From positions 112,583 through 137,270 of the forward strand of contig DDIM01000008.1 in NCBI GenBank assembly GCA_002338525.1: DNA of 24,688 bases, given 5' to 3'. The position numbers and the translations under genes are program-made. The stretch comes from Micavibrio sp. UBA1850 (GTDB lineage: Bacteria > Pseudomonadota > Alphaproteobacteria > Micavibrionales > Micavibrionaceae). Position 1 is the stretch's first letter; the number at the start of each line of letters is the position of its first letter. Shown piece after piece: positions 7,753-16,082 of this stretch. Below the pieces are notes generated by a model. It was given only the letters and a program-made list of their open reading frames with translations, did no database searches and was not told where the DNA came from.

Positions 7753-9120
7753 ATGACACACTATATTTCATCAAAATCTACCGCCCTCTCCGGACATATT
7801 AAAATCCCTGGAGACAAGTCAATTTCACACCGCGCCGTTATGTTTGGCGGCATCGCGGAAGGTGAAACACTCATCTACGGCTTGCTTAATAGTGATGATG
7901 TGATGTGCACCGCACAAGCAATGCGAGAGATGGGCGCCAAAGTTTCGAATCGAGGTGATGGCGTGTGGAGCATTCACGGCGTTGGCAAAGGCGGTTTGAA
8001 ATCACCTAAAAAACCCTTGGATATGGGCAATAGCGGGACATCGACACGCTTGCTGCTTGGGCTTTTGTCAGGATATGATGTCACCGCTGAGTTTGTAGGC
8101 GATGCCTCTTTGTCTAAACGGCCGATGGCACGCGTCACAGACCCTTTAACACAGATGGGGGCTACCTTTAAAAGTGATGGCAAGGATGGACTGCCACTTA
8201 CAATGCAGGGCTCATCTTCGTTAAATGAAATTACATACAAGTTGCCTGTTGCGTCTGCACAGGTGAAATCCGCGCTGATTCTTGCGGCATTAAATGCACA
8301 AGGCACAAGCACGATTACTGAGCTAGAGCCTACTCGCGATTACACTGAATCAATGCTTCAAGCCTTTGGCGTAAACGTCACATGTGAGGGTTTGGACATT
8401 ACCATTGAAGGCGGTCAAACGTTGGAGGGGTGCGCCATTGATGTGCCGGCAGACCCAAGTTCTGCGGCCTTTCCAACTGTTGCAGCCCTTTTATGCGCAG
8501 GTTCAGACCTAACGCTAAATAATGTAGGACTGAATGCGCGTCGTGATGGGTTATACCGTACACTCGTTGATATGGGTGCTGATATAATTTTCAAAAATGA
8601 ACGAACACAAGGTGGTGAAAAGGTTGCAGACCTTGTCATCAAGCATAGCCCCTTGAATGGCGTAGAGGTTCCAATCGAGCGTGTATCTTCTATGATTGAT
8701 GAGTTTCCAATCTTTGCCGTTGCCGCATCATGCGCATCTGGAACCACAACAATGAGAGGCTTAGCCGAGCTACGCGTTAAAGAAAGTGATCGCCTTGGTG
8801 TTATGGCTAAGGGCTTGAAGGAATGCGGCGTTGACCTTGAAGAGGGCGATGACTATCTCATCATTCATGGGACGGGAGCTGCTCCTAAAGGCGGTGCTGA
8901 AATTGTCACACAGCTTGACCACCGCATTGCAATGAGCTTTTTAGTGTTGGGCCTTGTAAGTGATGAGCCGATCACAATTGACGATGCCAGCCCTATCATG
9001 ACCTCATTTCCGACATTCATAAGCGGCATGAAGGATATTGGCGCTGATTTTCGCGGCGAAGATGAGCCGGAAAATGAACCATTAGAGCTATCTTTAGATA
9101 CAATAGAACATTTAAATTGA
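7753..9120 (+). CDS. aroA: 3-phosphoshikimate 1-carboxyvinyltransferase (EPSP synthase)
   Basis: Transfers the enolpyruvyl group of PEP to shikimate-3-phosphate in the shikimate pathway; 455 residues, within the family range. Visible motifs include GDKSISHR near the N-terminus, GNSGTSTRLLLG (PEP-binding loop), KRPMARV, SAQVKSALILAAL, and LDHRIAMSF near the C-terminus. GDKS, RPMxR and SAQxK are as in class II enzymes, but the usual NxTR position reads EPTR, so the class is not firmly assigned. No ribosome binding site precedes the ATG. cmk follows after 13 nt and is surely in the same operon. Confidence 0.96.
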   Translation: MTHYISSKSTALSGHIKIPGDKSISHRAVMFGGIAEGETLIYGLLNSDDVMCTAQAMREMGAKVSNRGDGVWSIHGVGKGGLKSPKKPLDMGNSGTSTRLLLGLLSGYDVTAEFVGDASLSKRPMARVTDPLTQMGATFKSDGKDGLPLTMQGSSSLNEITYKLPVASAQVKSALILAALNAQGTSTITELEPTRDYTESMLQAFGVNVTCEGLDITIEGGQTLEGCAIDVPADPSSAAFPTVAALLCAGSDLTLNNVGLNARRDGLYRTLVDMGADIIFKNERTQGGEKVADLVIKHSPLNGVEVPIERVSSMIDEFPIFAVAASCASGTTTMRGLAELRVKESDRLGVMAKGLKECGVDLEEGDDYLIIHGTGAAPKGGAEIVTQLDHRIAMSFLVLGLVSDEPITIDDASPIMTSFPTFISGMKDIGADFRGEDEPENEPLELSLDTIEHLN

Positions 9121-9133
9121 GAGTTGATCCCAA

Positions 9134-9787
9134 ATGAACACACCTTTTGTTGTCGCAATTGATGGACCTACGGCTAGTGGCAAAGGCACACTTGCATCAA
9201 AAATCGCAGCCCGACTTGGATTTGATTACATGGACACAGGCGCGTTGTATCGCGGCGTTGCCAAAACAGCGCTCGACCAAGGGCTTGATACCACTAATGA
9301 AGATGAAGCGATCCAAGCCGCGCAATCTATGTGCCAAAATTATGATCTAAGCCTTCAAGATGATCCACGCATCCGAACAGAAGCCGTTTCCAAATGTGCA
9401 TCTGAGGTGGCCGCTATACCTCAAGTACGCGCCCTTTTACTGGCATTACAAAAGGATTTTGCCAAACGTAATGTTGCAGGCGTTGTGATTGAGGGGCGTG
9501 ATATTGGCACAGTTATATGCCCTGATGCGCCGGTTAAATTATTTATAGATGCGAGTGCCGAAATTCGCGCTGAACGCCGCTATAAACAATTAAAGGATAA
9601 GGGGTTAGAGGCCGACTATGACGCCATTTTGGAACAGCTCCACATACGTGATGGGCGTGACTCTGGTCGCAAAACTGCCCCAACGCGCGCCGCTGAAGAC
9701 GCGATTATTTTAGACACATCGACAATGAGTGCTGATGAAGTCTTACAAAAGTCTTTGCAGATTATCACAGACCACTATACATCTTAA
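9134..9787 (+). CDS. cmk: Cytidylate kinase
   Basis: Phosphorylates CMP and dCMP using ATP; 217 residues, normal for bacterial Cmk. The N-terminus holds the P-loop in IDGPTASGKGTLA, then FDYMDTGALYRG (nucleoside-binding region), VIEGRDIGTVICP in the middle and RRYKQL followed by RDGRDSGRKTAP (lid region). It lies 13 nt after aroA and upstream of rpsA, a very common order in proteobacteria. Confidence 0.97.
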   Translation: MNTPFVVAIDGPTASGKGTLASKIAARLGFDYMDTGALYRGVAKTALDQGLDTTNEDEAIQAAQSMCQNYDLSLQDDPRIRTEAVSKCASEVAAIPQVRALLLALQKDFAKRNVAGVVIEGRDIGTVICPDAPVKLFIDASAEIRAERRYKQLKDKGLEADYDAILEQLHIRDGRDSGRKTAPTRAAEDAIILDTSTMSADEVLQKSLQIITDHYTS

Positions 9788-10016
9788 CGCGCCCCGTTTG
9801 TAGACATAATTATCAATAATTATAATTACAATCAAAATCTTGAGTCGGTTTTCTTTGCCTTTTTTTGCAAGAATCCCTTGCATTCTGGCTGAAAATCATT
9901 AGAACCCAGTGTTAGATGTTTATTTGTACGTCTTTTTATCACTCTTTGGAGTTATATCTACGGCGGGAAACTATGAATGCTCATCTATATTACGATCCTT
10001 GAAAGGAATACTAAAA
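9788..10016 (+). promoter_or_regulatory. Leader region of rpsA
   Basis: A 229-nt AT-rich gap with no convincing gene. It contains a T-tract (about 9848-9866) followed by a small hairpin, TGCAAG/CTTGCA with a 5-nt loop (9866-9882). A weak promoter candidate is TTGCAT (9878-9883) with TAGAAC (9900-9905). A reading frame open from GTG 9909 runs in frame into rpsA, but it is not a credible start. The actual rpsA ribosome binding site, AAAGGA, lies at about 10002-10007. Long rpsA leaders often take part in S1 autoregulation in other bacteria; here that is an inference. Confidence 0.4.
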
Positions 10017-11720
10017 ATGGCACATATTGCTGCAAATTTAAAAGACCGTGACGGCTCTCCGGAGTTCGCGGCACTCTTGGATGAGAGTTTTAACGATAAA
10101 AAATCAATCGAGGGGTCTGTAGTTAGCGGAAAAGTCGTTAACATTGATACAGAATTCGCGATTGTTGATGTAGGTTTGAAATCTGAAGGACGCATTCCAT
10201 TGCGTGAGTTTTCAATGCCTGGTCAAGCACCGAACATTAACATGGGCGACAACATTGAGGTGTTTGTTGAACGCGTTGAAGGCCGTGATGGCTTAACATC
10301 TTTGTCACGTGAAAAAGCACGTCGTGAAGAGGTTTGGGCTGAGCTTGAAAAATCTCACGAAAAAGAAGAGAAGGTTACTGGTGTAATCTTCAACCGTGTG
10401 AAAGGTGGATTTACAGTTGATCTTGGTGGTGCTGTGGCATTCTTACCTGGTAGCCAAGTTGACATCCGTCCAATCAAAGACATCGCGCCTTTGATGGATG
10501 TTCCACAACCATTCGTCATCTTGAAGATGGACCGCGCGCGCGGAAACATTGTTGTTTCACGTCGTGCAATTCTTGAAGAAAGCCGTGCTGAAGTACGTAG
10601 CGAAATTCTTGAAAACATCACAGAAGGCGCAGTTCTTGAAGGCGTTGTTAAAAACATCACAGATTACGGTGCATTCGTAGATCTTGGTGGTGTTGACGGA
10701 CTTCTTCACGTAACTGACATCTCTTGGAAACGTATCAACCACCCTTCAGAAGTTTTGACTGTTGGTCAAACTATTGAAGTACAGGTTATTCGCTTCAACT
10801 CAGAAACAGGTCGTATCTCATTGGGTATGAAACAACTTGAATCTGATCCATGGGATGGATTTGAAACGAAATACACAGTTGGCTCTAAATTTACTGGCCG
10901 TATCACAAACATCACTGACTACGGTGCGTTTGTGGAACTAGAAGGCGGTATTGAAGGTCTTGTACACGTTTCAGAAATGTCTTGGACGAAGAAAAATGTT
11001 CACCCGAACAAAATCGTTTCAAAATCAGAAGAAGTTGAAGTGGTTGTTCTTGATGTTGATACTGAGAAACGTCGTATTTCTCTTGGTATTAAACAAGCAC
11101 AAGAAAACCCATGGTCAGGCTTCGCCGCAGCGCACAAAGCGGGCGACGTTCTTGAAGGACCAATCAACAACATCACTGAATTTGGTATGTTTGTTGGCGT
11201 TGGACACGATATCGACGGTATGGTTCACTTGTCTGATATTTCATGGGAAGATGCATCAGAAGACGCATTGAAAGCCTATGAAAAAGGTCAGACAGTTCAA
11301 GTGAAGCTTCTAGATATTGATGCCGAAAACGAGCGTGTTGCTCTTGGTATTAAACAGCTTGCTAACGACCCATTTGAAGGTGCCATGGACGGCATTGCCA
11401 AAGGTGTTGTTGTAACTGGTACAATCACTGAGATCAAACCGACAATCGTTGAAGTGAGCGTTAACGAAAACGTTACAGGTACAATCAAGAAAGTTGACCT
11501 ATCACGTGAACGTTCAGAGCAACGTACAGACCGTTTTGCTGTTGGTGAAAAAGTTGATGCTAAGGTTATCTCACTTGATGGGAAAAACCGTAAGCTTGGA
11601 CTTTCAATCAAGGCACGTGAAATCGACGAAGACAAGAAAGCTCTTGAAGAGTTCGGTTCTACTGAGTCTGGCGCATCATTGGGAGATATCCTAGGTGCTG
11701 CTTTGAAAGACGAAAAGTAA
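10017..11720 (+). CDS. rpsA: 30S ribosomal protein S1
   Basis: Ribosomal protein S1, which helps the 30S subunit bind and unfold mRNA; 567 residues from ATG 10017, close to the E. coli protein's length. It is built of consecutive S1 (OB-fold) repeats. The most recognisable are in the middle: ITDYGAFVDLGGVDGLLHV, ITDYGAFVELEGGIEGLVHV and ITEFGMFVGVGHDIDGMVHL, each followed by an SW and a later RISLGxKQ-type end. Two divergent repeats precede them and one follows. I chose ATG 10017 because AAAGGA precedes it and the product starts with MAHIAANLKD; an upstream in-frame GTG at 9909 would add 36 residues unlike S1. A strong terminator follows at 11755. Confidence 0.97.
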   Translation: MAHIAANLKDRDGSPEFAALLDESFNDKKSIEGSVVSGKVVNIDTEFAIVDVGLKSEGRIPLREFSMPGQAPNINMGDNIEVFVERVEGRDGLTSLSREKARREEVWAELEKSHEKEEKVTGVIFNRVKGGFTVDLGGAVAFLPGSQVDIRPIKDIAPLMDVPQPFVILKMDRARGNIVVSRRAILEESRAEVRSEILENITEGAVLEGVVKNITDYGAFVDLGGVDGLLHVTDISWKRINHPSEVLTVGQTIEVQVIRFNSETGRISLGMKQLESDPWDGFETKYTVGSKFTGRITNITDYGAFVELEGGIEGLVHVSEMSWTKKNVHPNKIVSKSEEVEVVVLDVDTEKRRISLGIKQAQENPWSGFAAAHKAGDVLEGPINNITEFGMFVGVGHDIDGMVHLSDISWEDASEDALKAYEKGQTVQVKLLDIDAENERVALGIKQLANDPFEGAMDGIAKGVVVTGTITEIKPTIVEVSVNENVTGTIKKVDLSRERSEQRTDRFAVGEKVDAKVISLDGKNRKLGLSIKAREIDEDKKALEEFGSTESGASLGDILGAALKDEK

Positions 11721-11754
11721 TAATATTCAGCCAAGCTGATTAGAAACTATAAGA

Positions 11755-11781
11755 AAGCCAGCCTTCGGGTTGGCTTTTTTT
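11755..11781 (+). terminator. Rho-independent terminator of rpsA
   Basis: A 9-bp stem (AAGCCAGCC / GGTTGGCTT, one G-U pair) closed by a TTCG tetraloop and followed by a run of seven T. It lies 34 nt after the rpsA stop and should end the aroA-cmk-rpsA transcript. Confidence 0.93.
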
Positions 11782-11816
11782 ATACCTTGACGCCACGCAT
11801 ATACGCACCATCTCTA

Positions 11817-11846
11817 TTGCATTACCATGTAAAACAATGATATAAC
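11817..11846 (+). promoter_or_regulatory. Candidate promoter of ihfB
   Basis: TTGCAT (11817-11822) and TATAAC (11841-11846) with an 18-nt spacer, just after the rpsA terminator and about 37 nt before the ihfB ATG. The -10 is a five-of-six match; the -35 is weak. Confidence 0.4.
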
Positions 11847-11882
11847 TAATGTATTAGGAACATTTTGAAGAGAGATTGACAC

Positions 11883-12170
11883 ATGACAAAATCTGAACTC
11901 ATCCAACGTATGGCCGACCGCAACCCTCACCTTTACTTGCGTGATGTTGAGACAATTGTGAACACCATCTTTGACGAGATTACAGACGCACTTGTTAGTG
12001 GTGATCGCGTTGAGCTTCGAGGATTTGGTGCCTTTTCCGTCAAAAAACGTGAAGCGCGCGTTGGGCGCAATCCACGCACAGGCGAAAGCGTTCAAGTTGA
12101 GCCAAAATCAATTCCGTTTTTCAAAACTGGAAAACTTCTTCGCCAACGTTTAAACGGCGACGAAGAGTAA
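11883..12170 (+). CDS. ihfB: Integration host factor beta subunit
   Basis: Small DNA-bending protein of the HU/IHF family that pairs with IhfA; 95 residues. The N-terminus (MTKSELIQRMADRNPHL) and the beta-ribbon arm are clear: VELRGFGAFSVKKREARVGRNPRTGE, including the intercalating proline in GRNPRTG, followed by PFFKTGK. The sequence reads as IhfB rather than HU, and the position between rpsA and lapA agrees. It has its own candidate promoter, is cut off from rpsA by a terminator, and is followed by lapA 28 nt downstream. Confidence 0.95.
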   Translation: MTKSELIQRMADRNPHLYLRDVETIVNTIFDEITDALVSGDRVELRGFGAFSVKKREARVGRNPRTGESVQVEPKSIPFFKTGKLLRQRLNGDEE

Positions 12171-12198
12171 GAACGCATAAAGGGGAGCCAGCATAGTC

Positions 12199-12543
12199 AT
12201 GAATATTTTTCGCTGGTTTGTGACCTTTGTCGTTTCTATTTTTGCACTGCTATTTAGCATTAGTAACCTTGAAGTTGTGGGTGTGCAAATCACACCCTTT
12301 CACCCTGGTTATGACTTACCATTATATGCAGTCATCCTAGCAACTTTATCTCTTGGCTTTTTTTGGGGTGGCGTTATGGTCTGGTTTAACGGTAGCCAAA
12401 CCCGCAAAGATTTGAGACAGGCCAAAAAAGATGTCAAACGTCTTGAAAAAGACCTTGATGAGGCACGCAAGCTTGATGAAACATCAAATGCCATAACACC
12501 TGTTACAAACACCCCTCTTCCCACACTTAAAAGTCACAAATAA
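12199..12543 (+). CDS. lapA: LapA-domain (DUF1049) inner-membrane protein
   Basis: A 114-residue protein with two hydrophobic segments (about residues 3-22 and 40-63) and a charged coiled-coil-like stretch (about 70-97, with repeated Lys/Asp/Leu), ending in a Pro/Thr-rich tail. This is the layout of LapA, which in E. coli works with LapB in lipopolysaccharide assembly and LpxC turnover; that role here is by homology. Position directly after ihfB is typical. GGGGAG lies 13 nt before the ATG. Confidence 0.85.
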   Translation: MNIFRWFVTFVVSIFALLFSISNLEVVGVQITPFHPGYDLPLYAVILATLSLGFFWGGVMVWFNGSQTRKDLRQAKKDVKRLEKDLDEARKLDETSNAITPVTNTPLPTLKSHK

Positions 12544-12571
12544 ACCCGCTTTTATCCACTGTATTTACAAT

Positions 12572-12602
12572 GGGAAAACTGTTGGTTTTTCTGGCTTTTC
12601 CC
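12572..12602 (+). terminator. Possible weak terminator after lapA
   Basis: GGGAAAA (12572-12578) and TTTTCCC (12596-12602) form a perfect 7-bp inverted repeat with a 17-nt loop, followed by TATTATTTTT. The stem is AT-rich and the loop long, so termination strength is doubtful, but the position between lapA and gyrB is right. Confidence 0.35.
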
Positions 12603-12625
12603 TATTATTTTTCAAGCCTAAATGC

Positions 12626-12646
12626 TATAAATAATGGTTATTTATA
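12626..12646. promoter_or_regulatory. 9-bp palindrome upstream of gyrB
   Basis: TATAAATAA and TTATTTATA flank a TGG spacer, making a perfect 9+3+9 inverted repeat whose inner edge is 45 nt before the gyrB ATG. It could be an operator or part of an AT-rich, supercoiling-sensitive promoter. AT-only palindromes can also arise by chance in such a region. Confidence 0.4.
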
Positions 12647-12691
12647 TTAAAAATAATTACGTTTATTTTGAACAGCTTAGAAAAGAATATT

Positions 12692-15148
12692 ATGTCAGAA
12701 ATCACAGCCGACCAAACACCAGACGTCGCCGCCGCAAACCCAGAAGAGTATGGTGCGGATTCCATTAAAGTTTTGAAAGGTCTTGAGGCCGTTCGTAAGC
12801 GCCCAGGGATGTATATTGGTGATACCGATGATGGTTCAGGTCTTCACCACATGGTGTACGAGGTTGTCGACAACTCGATTGACGAGGCGCTTGCAGGGCA
12901 TTGTGACCGTACGGACATTATCATCAATGCTGATGGCTCTATAACCGTGCGAGACAACGGTCGTGGTATTCCTGTTGGTATTCACGAGGAAGAAGGCGTC
13001 AGTGCGGCTGAAGTGATTATGACGCAGCTTCACGCCGGTGGTAAATTTGACCAGAACTCATATAAAGTGTCTGGTGGTCTTCATGGTGTGGGGGTTTCGG
13101 TTGTAAACGCCCTTTCCACATGGTTAACACTTCGCATTTGGCGTGATGGTAAAGAGCATTCTATGCGTTTTGAGCATGGTGAGACTGTCAAGCCGCTAGA
13201 AGTTGTAAAAGACGTCCCTGCAGATCAAACGGGAACTGAAATTTCGTTCTTGCCGTCTCCTGAAACATTTACCATGACAGACTTCAAGTTTGAAACACTT
13301 CAAGATCGCCTCCGCGAGCTTGCGTTTCTAAACTCTGGCGTCAACATCTACCTAACAGACAAGCGTGAAGAAGAGCCAAAGGAAGTTCAGCTTTACTACG
13401 AAGGTGGTATTCGCAGTTTTGTTGAATATTTGAATCGTGCAAAAACTTCAATTTTCCAAGAGCCTTTGGCTGTTGTTAAAGAAAATAATGGCATGACGGT
13501 TGAAGCCGCGATGGTTTGGACAGATTCATACCACGAAACAACGCTTTGTTTTACCAACAACATCCCACAGCGTGACGGAGGAACACACTTAGCCGGTTTC
13601 CGCTCAGCCCTTACACGTGTTGTTACAAAATACGCCGAAGATAATAATTTGATTAAGAAAAAAGACATGAATGTTTCAGGTGAAGACATTCGTGAAGGTT
13701 TGACATGCGTTTTATCTGTGAAAGTCCCTGATCCTAAATTTAGCTCTCAGACAAAAGACAAGCTTGTATCCTCAGAGGTTCGCCCTGTTGTTGAACAAGC
13801 CATCTCAGAAGGTTTGGCTACATGGTTGGAAGAAAATCCAAACGAGGCCAAAAAGATTGTTAGCAAGATTATAGAAGCAGCAAGCGCACGTGATGCAGCC
13901 CGCCGCGCACGTGAGCTGTCACGCCGCAAAGGGATTATGGACATCTCCAATCTGCCAGGAAAACTTGCAGACTGCCAAGAACGTGATCCTGCGCTTTCAG
14001 AAATTTTCATCGTTGAGGGAGACTCGGCGGGTGGATCAGCCAAACAAGCACGTGACCGTAAAAATATGGCGATATTGCCTTTGCGTGGTAAGATTTTGAA
14101 CGTCGAGCGTGCAAGACTTGATCGTATTTTGAGTTCACAAGAGCTCGGGACTTTGATTACAGCGCTTGGAACAGGTATTCACGACGAATTTAATATTGAA
14201 AAAACCCGCTACCACAAAATCATCATCATGACCGATGCGGACGTCGACGGATCACACATCAGAACATTGCTTTTGACATTCTTCTATCGCTACATGCCAG
14301 AAATCATCGAGCGTGGATATTTGTACATTGCGCAGCCACCTTTGTATAAAGTGAAACGCGGACAGGCCGAGCTTTACCTTAAAGATGATGACGAGATGGA
14401 TAACTATCTTATCGACTCAGCATTGAACGACATGGTCTTTACTGATTCTAATGGCGTTGCCCATACTGGTAACGACCTGAAAGACATCATTGTTCGCAGT
14501 GGTAACATGCGCGCATCCGTTGAGGCAGTTGTACAACGTACAGGATTCCCCGGTATGATCGAACAAGCGGCAATCTCTGGCGCGTTAAACAAAGAAATTG
14601 ACAATGACTCATCAATTGGAGAGGCGCTTGTTGATACCGTGGCTAACCGCATGAACGGCATTGCAAAAACGGGAGAAAATACATGGAAAGGTGAATTCAC
14701 ACCTGTTGGTGGGTTTGTATTCCGTAGAACGATTCGTGGCGTTACCGAACAAGCACGCCTGAGCATGGACCACATTCAGCTTCCAAACGCACAGCGCCTT
14801 CACTCGGCGCAAGAATGGTTAGAAGAGCATTTCAGTGCCAAAGGCACTTTATATGCAAAAGATAAAGACTTGGGACAAGTTAGCGGACCAACGTCATTAT
14901 ATGAAATGGCGATTGCGCACGCGCGTAAGGGCTTGCAAATTTCTCGCTATAAGGGTCTTGGTGAAATGAACCCTGAGCAACTTTGGGAAACAACACTTGA
15001 TCCTGATGTACGCTCTCTTTTGCAGGTTGAAATTGCAGATGCAGCAGATGCTAATGATATTTTCTCAACATTGATGGGAGATGTTGTGGCGCCACGTCGT
15101 GAGTTTATTCAAGATAACGCGTTGAAGGTCTCTAACCTTGATGTCTAA
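12692..15148 (+). CDS. gyrB: DNA gyrase subunit B
   Basis: ATPase subunit of DNA gyrase, which introduces negative supercoils with GyrA; 818 residues from ATG 12692. The GHKL ATPase domain is clear (VVDNSIDEALAG, VRDNGRGIPV, LHAGGKFD, GGLHGVGVSVVNALS), followed by the transducer. The TOPRIM domain shows IVEGDSAGGSAKQARDR, the gyrase-type ILPLRGKILNVE, and TDADVDGSHIRTLLLTF. The C-terminal part holds RYKGLGEMNPEQLWETTL. The gyrase marker LPGKLADCQ separates it from ParE. I preferred ATG 12692 to an in-frame TTG at 12668, which adds eight unconvincing residues; neither has a strong ribosome binding site. The end overlaps the start of the ABC ATPase gene by 8 nt. It is not next to dnaA, dnaN or recF within this window. 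Confidence 0.97.
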   Translation: MSEITADQTPDVAAANPEEYGADSIKVLKGLEAVRKRPGMYIGDTDDGSGLHHMVYEVVDNSIDEALAGHCDRTDIIINADGSITVRDNGRGIPVGIHEEEGVSAAEVIMTQLHAGGKFDQNSYKVSGGLHGVGVSVVNALSTWLTLRIWRDGKEHSMRFEHGETVKPLEVVKDVPADQTGTEISFLPSPETFTMTDFKFETLQDRLRELAFLNSGVNIYLTDKREEEPKEVQLYYEGGIRSFVEYLNRAKTSIFQEPLAVVKENNGMTVEAAMVWTDSYHETTLCFTNNIPQRDGGTHLAGFRSALTRVVTKYAEDNNLIKKKDMNVSGEDIREGLTCVLSVKVPDPKFSSQTKDKLVSSEVRPVVEQAISEGLATWLEENPNEAKKIVSKIIEAASARDAARRARELSRRKGIMDISNLPGKLADCQERDPALSEIFIVEGDSAGGSAKQARDRKNMAILPLRGKILNVERARLDRILSSQELGTLITALGTGIHDEFNIEKTRYHKIIIMTDADVDGSHIRTLLLTFFYRYMPEIIERGYLYIAQPPLYKVKRGQAELYLKDDDEMDNYLIDSALNDMVFTDSNGVAHTGNDLKDIIVRSGNMRASVEAVVQRTGFPGMIEQAAISGALNKEIDNDSSIGEALVDTVANRMNGIAKTGENTWKGEFTPVGGFVFRRTIRGVTEQARLSMDHIQLPNAQRLHSAQEWLEEHFSAKGTLYAKDKDLGQVSGPTSLYEMAIAHARKGLQISRYKGLGEMNPEQLWETTLDPDVRSLLQVEIADAADANDIFSTLMGDVVAPRREFIQDNALKVSNLDV

Positions 15149-16082
15149 TGCCTTAAAGCCGCCTGCGATACATGTTCAAGATCTAGACAAGGTATATAAA
15201 AGCGGTCATAAGGCGCTTGATGGTATTCATCTTGAGGTTCAACAAGGCGAAATATTTGCTTTGCTAGGGCCTAATGGTGCCGGTAAAACCACACTGATCA
15301 GTATTATTTGCGGCATTGTAAATAAAAGCGCCGGTCACGTAAGTGTACTGGGTCATGATAATATTGAAGATTACCGTTTTGCACGTCAAAGCATCGGTCT
15401 CGTCCCTCAGGAATTAACGACAGATGCATTTGAAACTGTTTGGGATACCGTGCGTTTTAGCCGCAAGCTTTTTGGTAAACCTAAAAACGATAGTTACCTT
15501 GAAGACCTTTTAAATACGCTTTCTCTTTGGGATAAAAAAGACACAGAGTTGCGCGCGCTATCAGGCGGTATGAAGCGTCGGGTTATGATCGCAAAGGCCC
15601 TATCACATGAGCCAACAATTCTGTTTTTGGATGAACCCAGTGCCGGTGTTGACGTAGAGCTTCGTAAATCTATGTGGCGACAGGTGCGAAAATTGCGCGA
15701 TACAGGTGTGACAGTTATTTTAACCACACATTATATCGAAGAAGCCGAAGACATGGCCGACCGTATTGCCGTTATCCGCAAGGGAAAGCTTATCGTCACA
15801 GAAGATAAGCAAACATTAATGAAAACGTTGGGTAAAAAGGAATGCGTCTTACATCTTGAAGATGATATGACATCAATCCCTAAGAGCCTTTCTAAGTTTG
15901 ATGTAACGCTTGAGCCGGATAAACGGACACTTGTTTTACTATACGATCCTTCAAAAGACACTCTGGGTGTGGTGCAATTACTAAAAGCCCTTCAAGATGC
16001 AGATATTCGTGTTAACGATATCGATACGCAAAAAAGCTCTTTGGAAGATATTTTTGTTAAATTGGTGGAGGAAGAGACATGA
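15141..16082 (+). CDS. ABC-2 type exporter, ATP-binding protein (YadG-like)
   Basis: A 313-residue ABC ATPase. The Walker A loop is LGPNGAGKTT (about 42-51), the signature LSGGMKRR starts at 140, Walker B is LFLDEPSAGVD (161 on) and the switch histidine is H197 in TTHYIEEAE. A C-terminal extension of about 100 residues after the ATPase core is typical of the DrrA/YadG-type subfamily. The start ATG lies inside the last codons of gyrB (8-nt overlap), and the stop overlaps the permease start by 4 nt (ATGA), so all three may be translated in a coupled way. The substrate cannot be read from sequence. Confidence 0.92.
   Translation: MSNALKPPAIHVQDLDKVYKSGHKALDGIHLEVQQGEIFALLGPNGAGKTTLISIICGIVNKSAGHVSVLGHDNIEDYRFARQSIGLVPQELTTDAFETVWDTVRFSRKLFGKPKNDSYLEDLLNTLSLWDKKDTELRALSGGMKRRVMIAKALSHEPTILFLDEPSAGVDVELRKSMWRQVRKLRDTGVTVILTTHYIEEAEDMADRIAVIRKGKLIVTEDKQTLMKTLGKKECVLHLEDDMTSIPKSLSKFDVTLEPDKRTLVLLYDPSKDTLGVVQLLKALQDADIRVNDIDTQKSSLEDIFVKLVEEET

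Noticed and set aside
9909..10016. An upstream GTG start for rpsA
   Set aside because: It adds 36 residues unlike ribosomal protein S1; ATG 10017 has AAAGGA before it and gives the usual length.
12552..12560. TTATCCACT, one base from a DnaA box, upstream of gyrB
   Set aside because: A single near-match with no cluster, no AT-rich unwinding array and no dnaA or dnaN nearby is not an origin.
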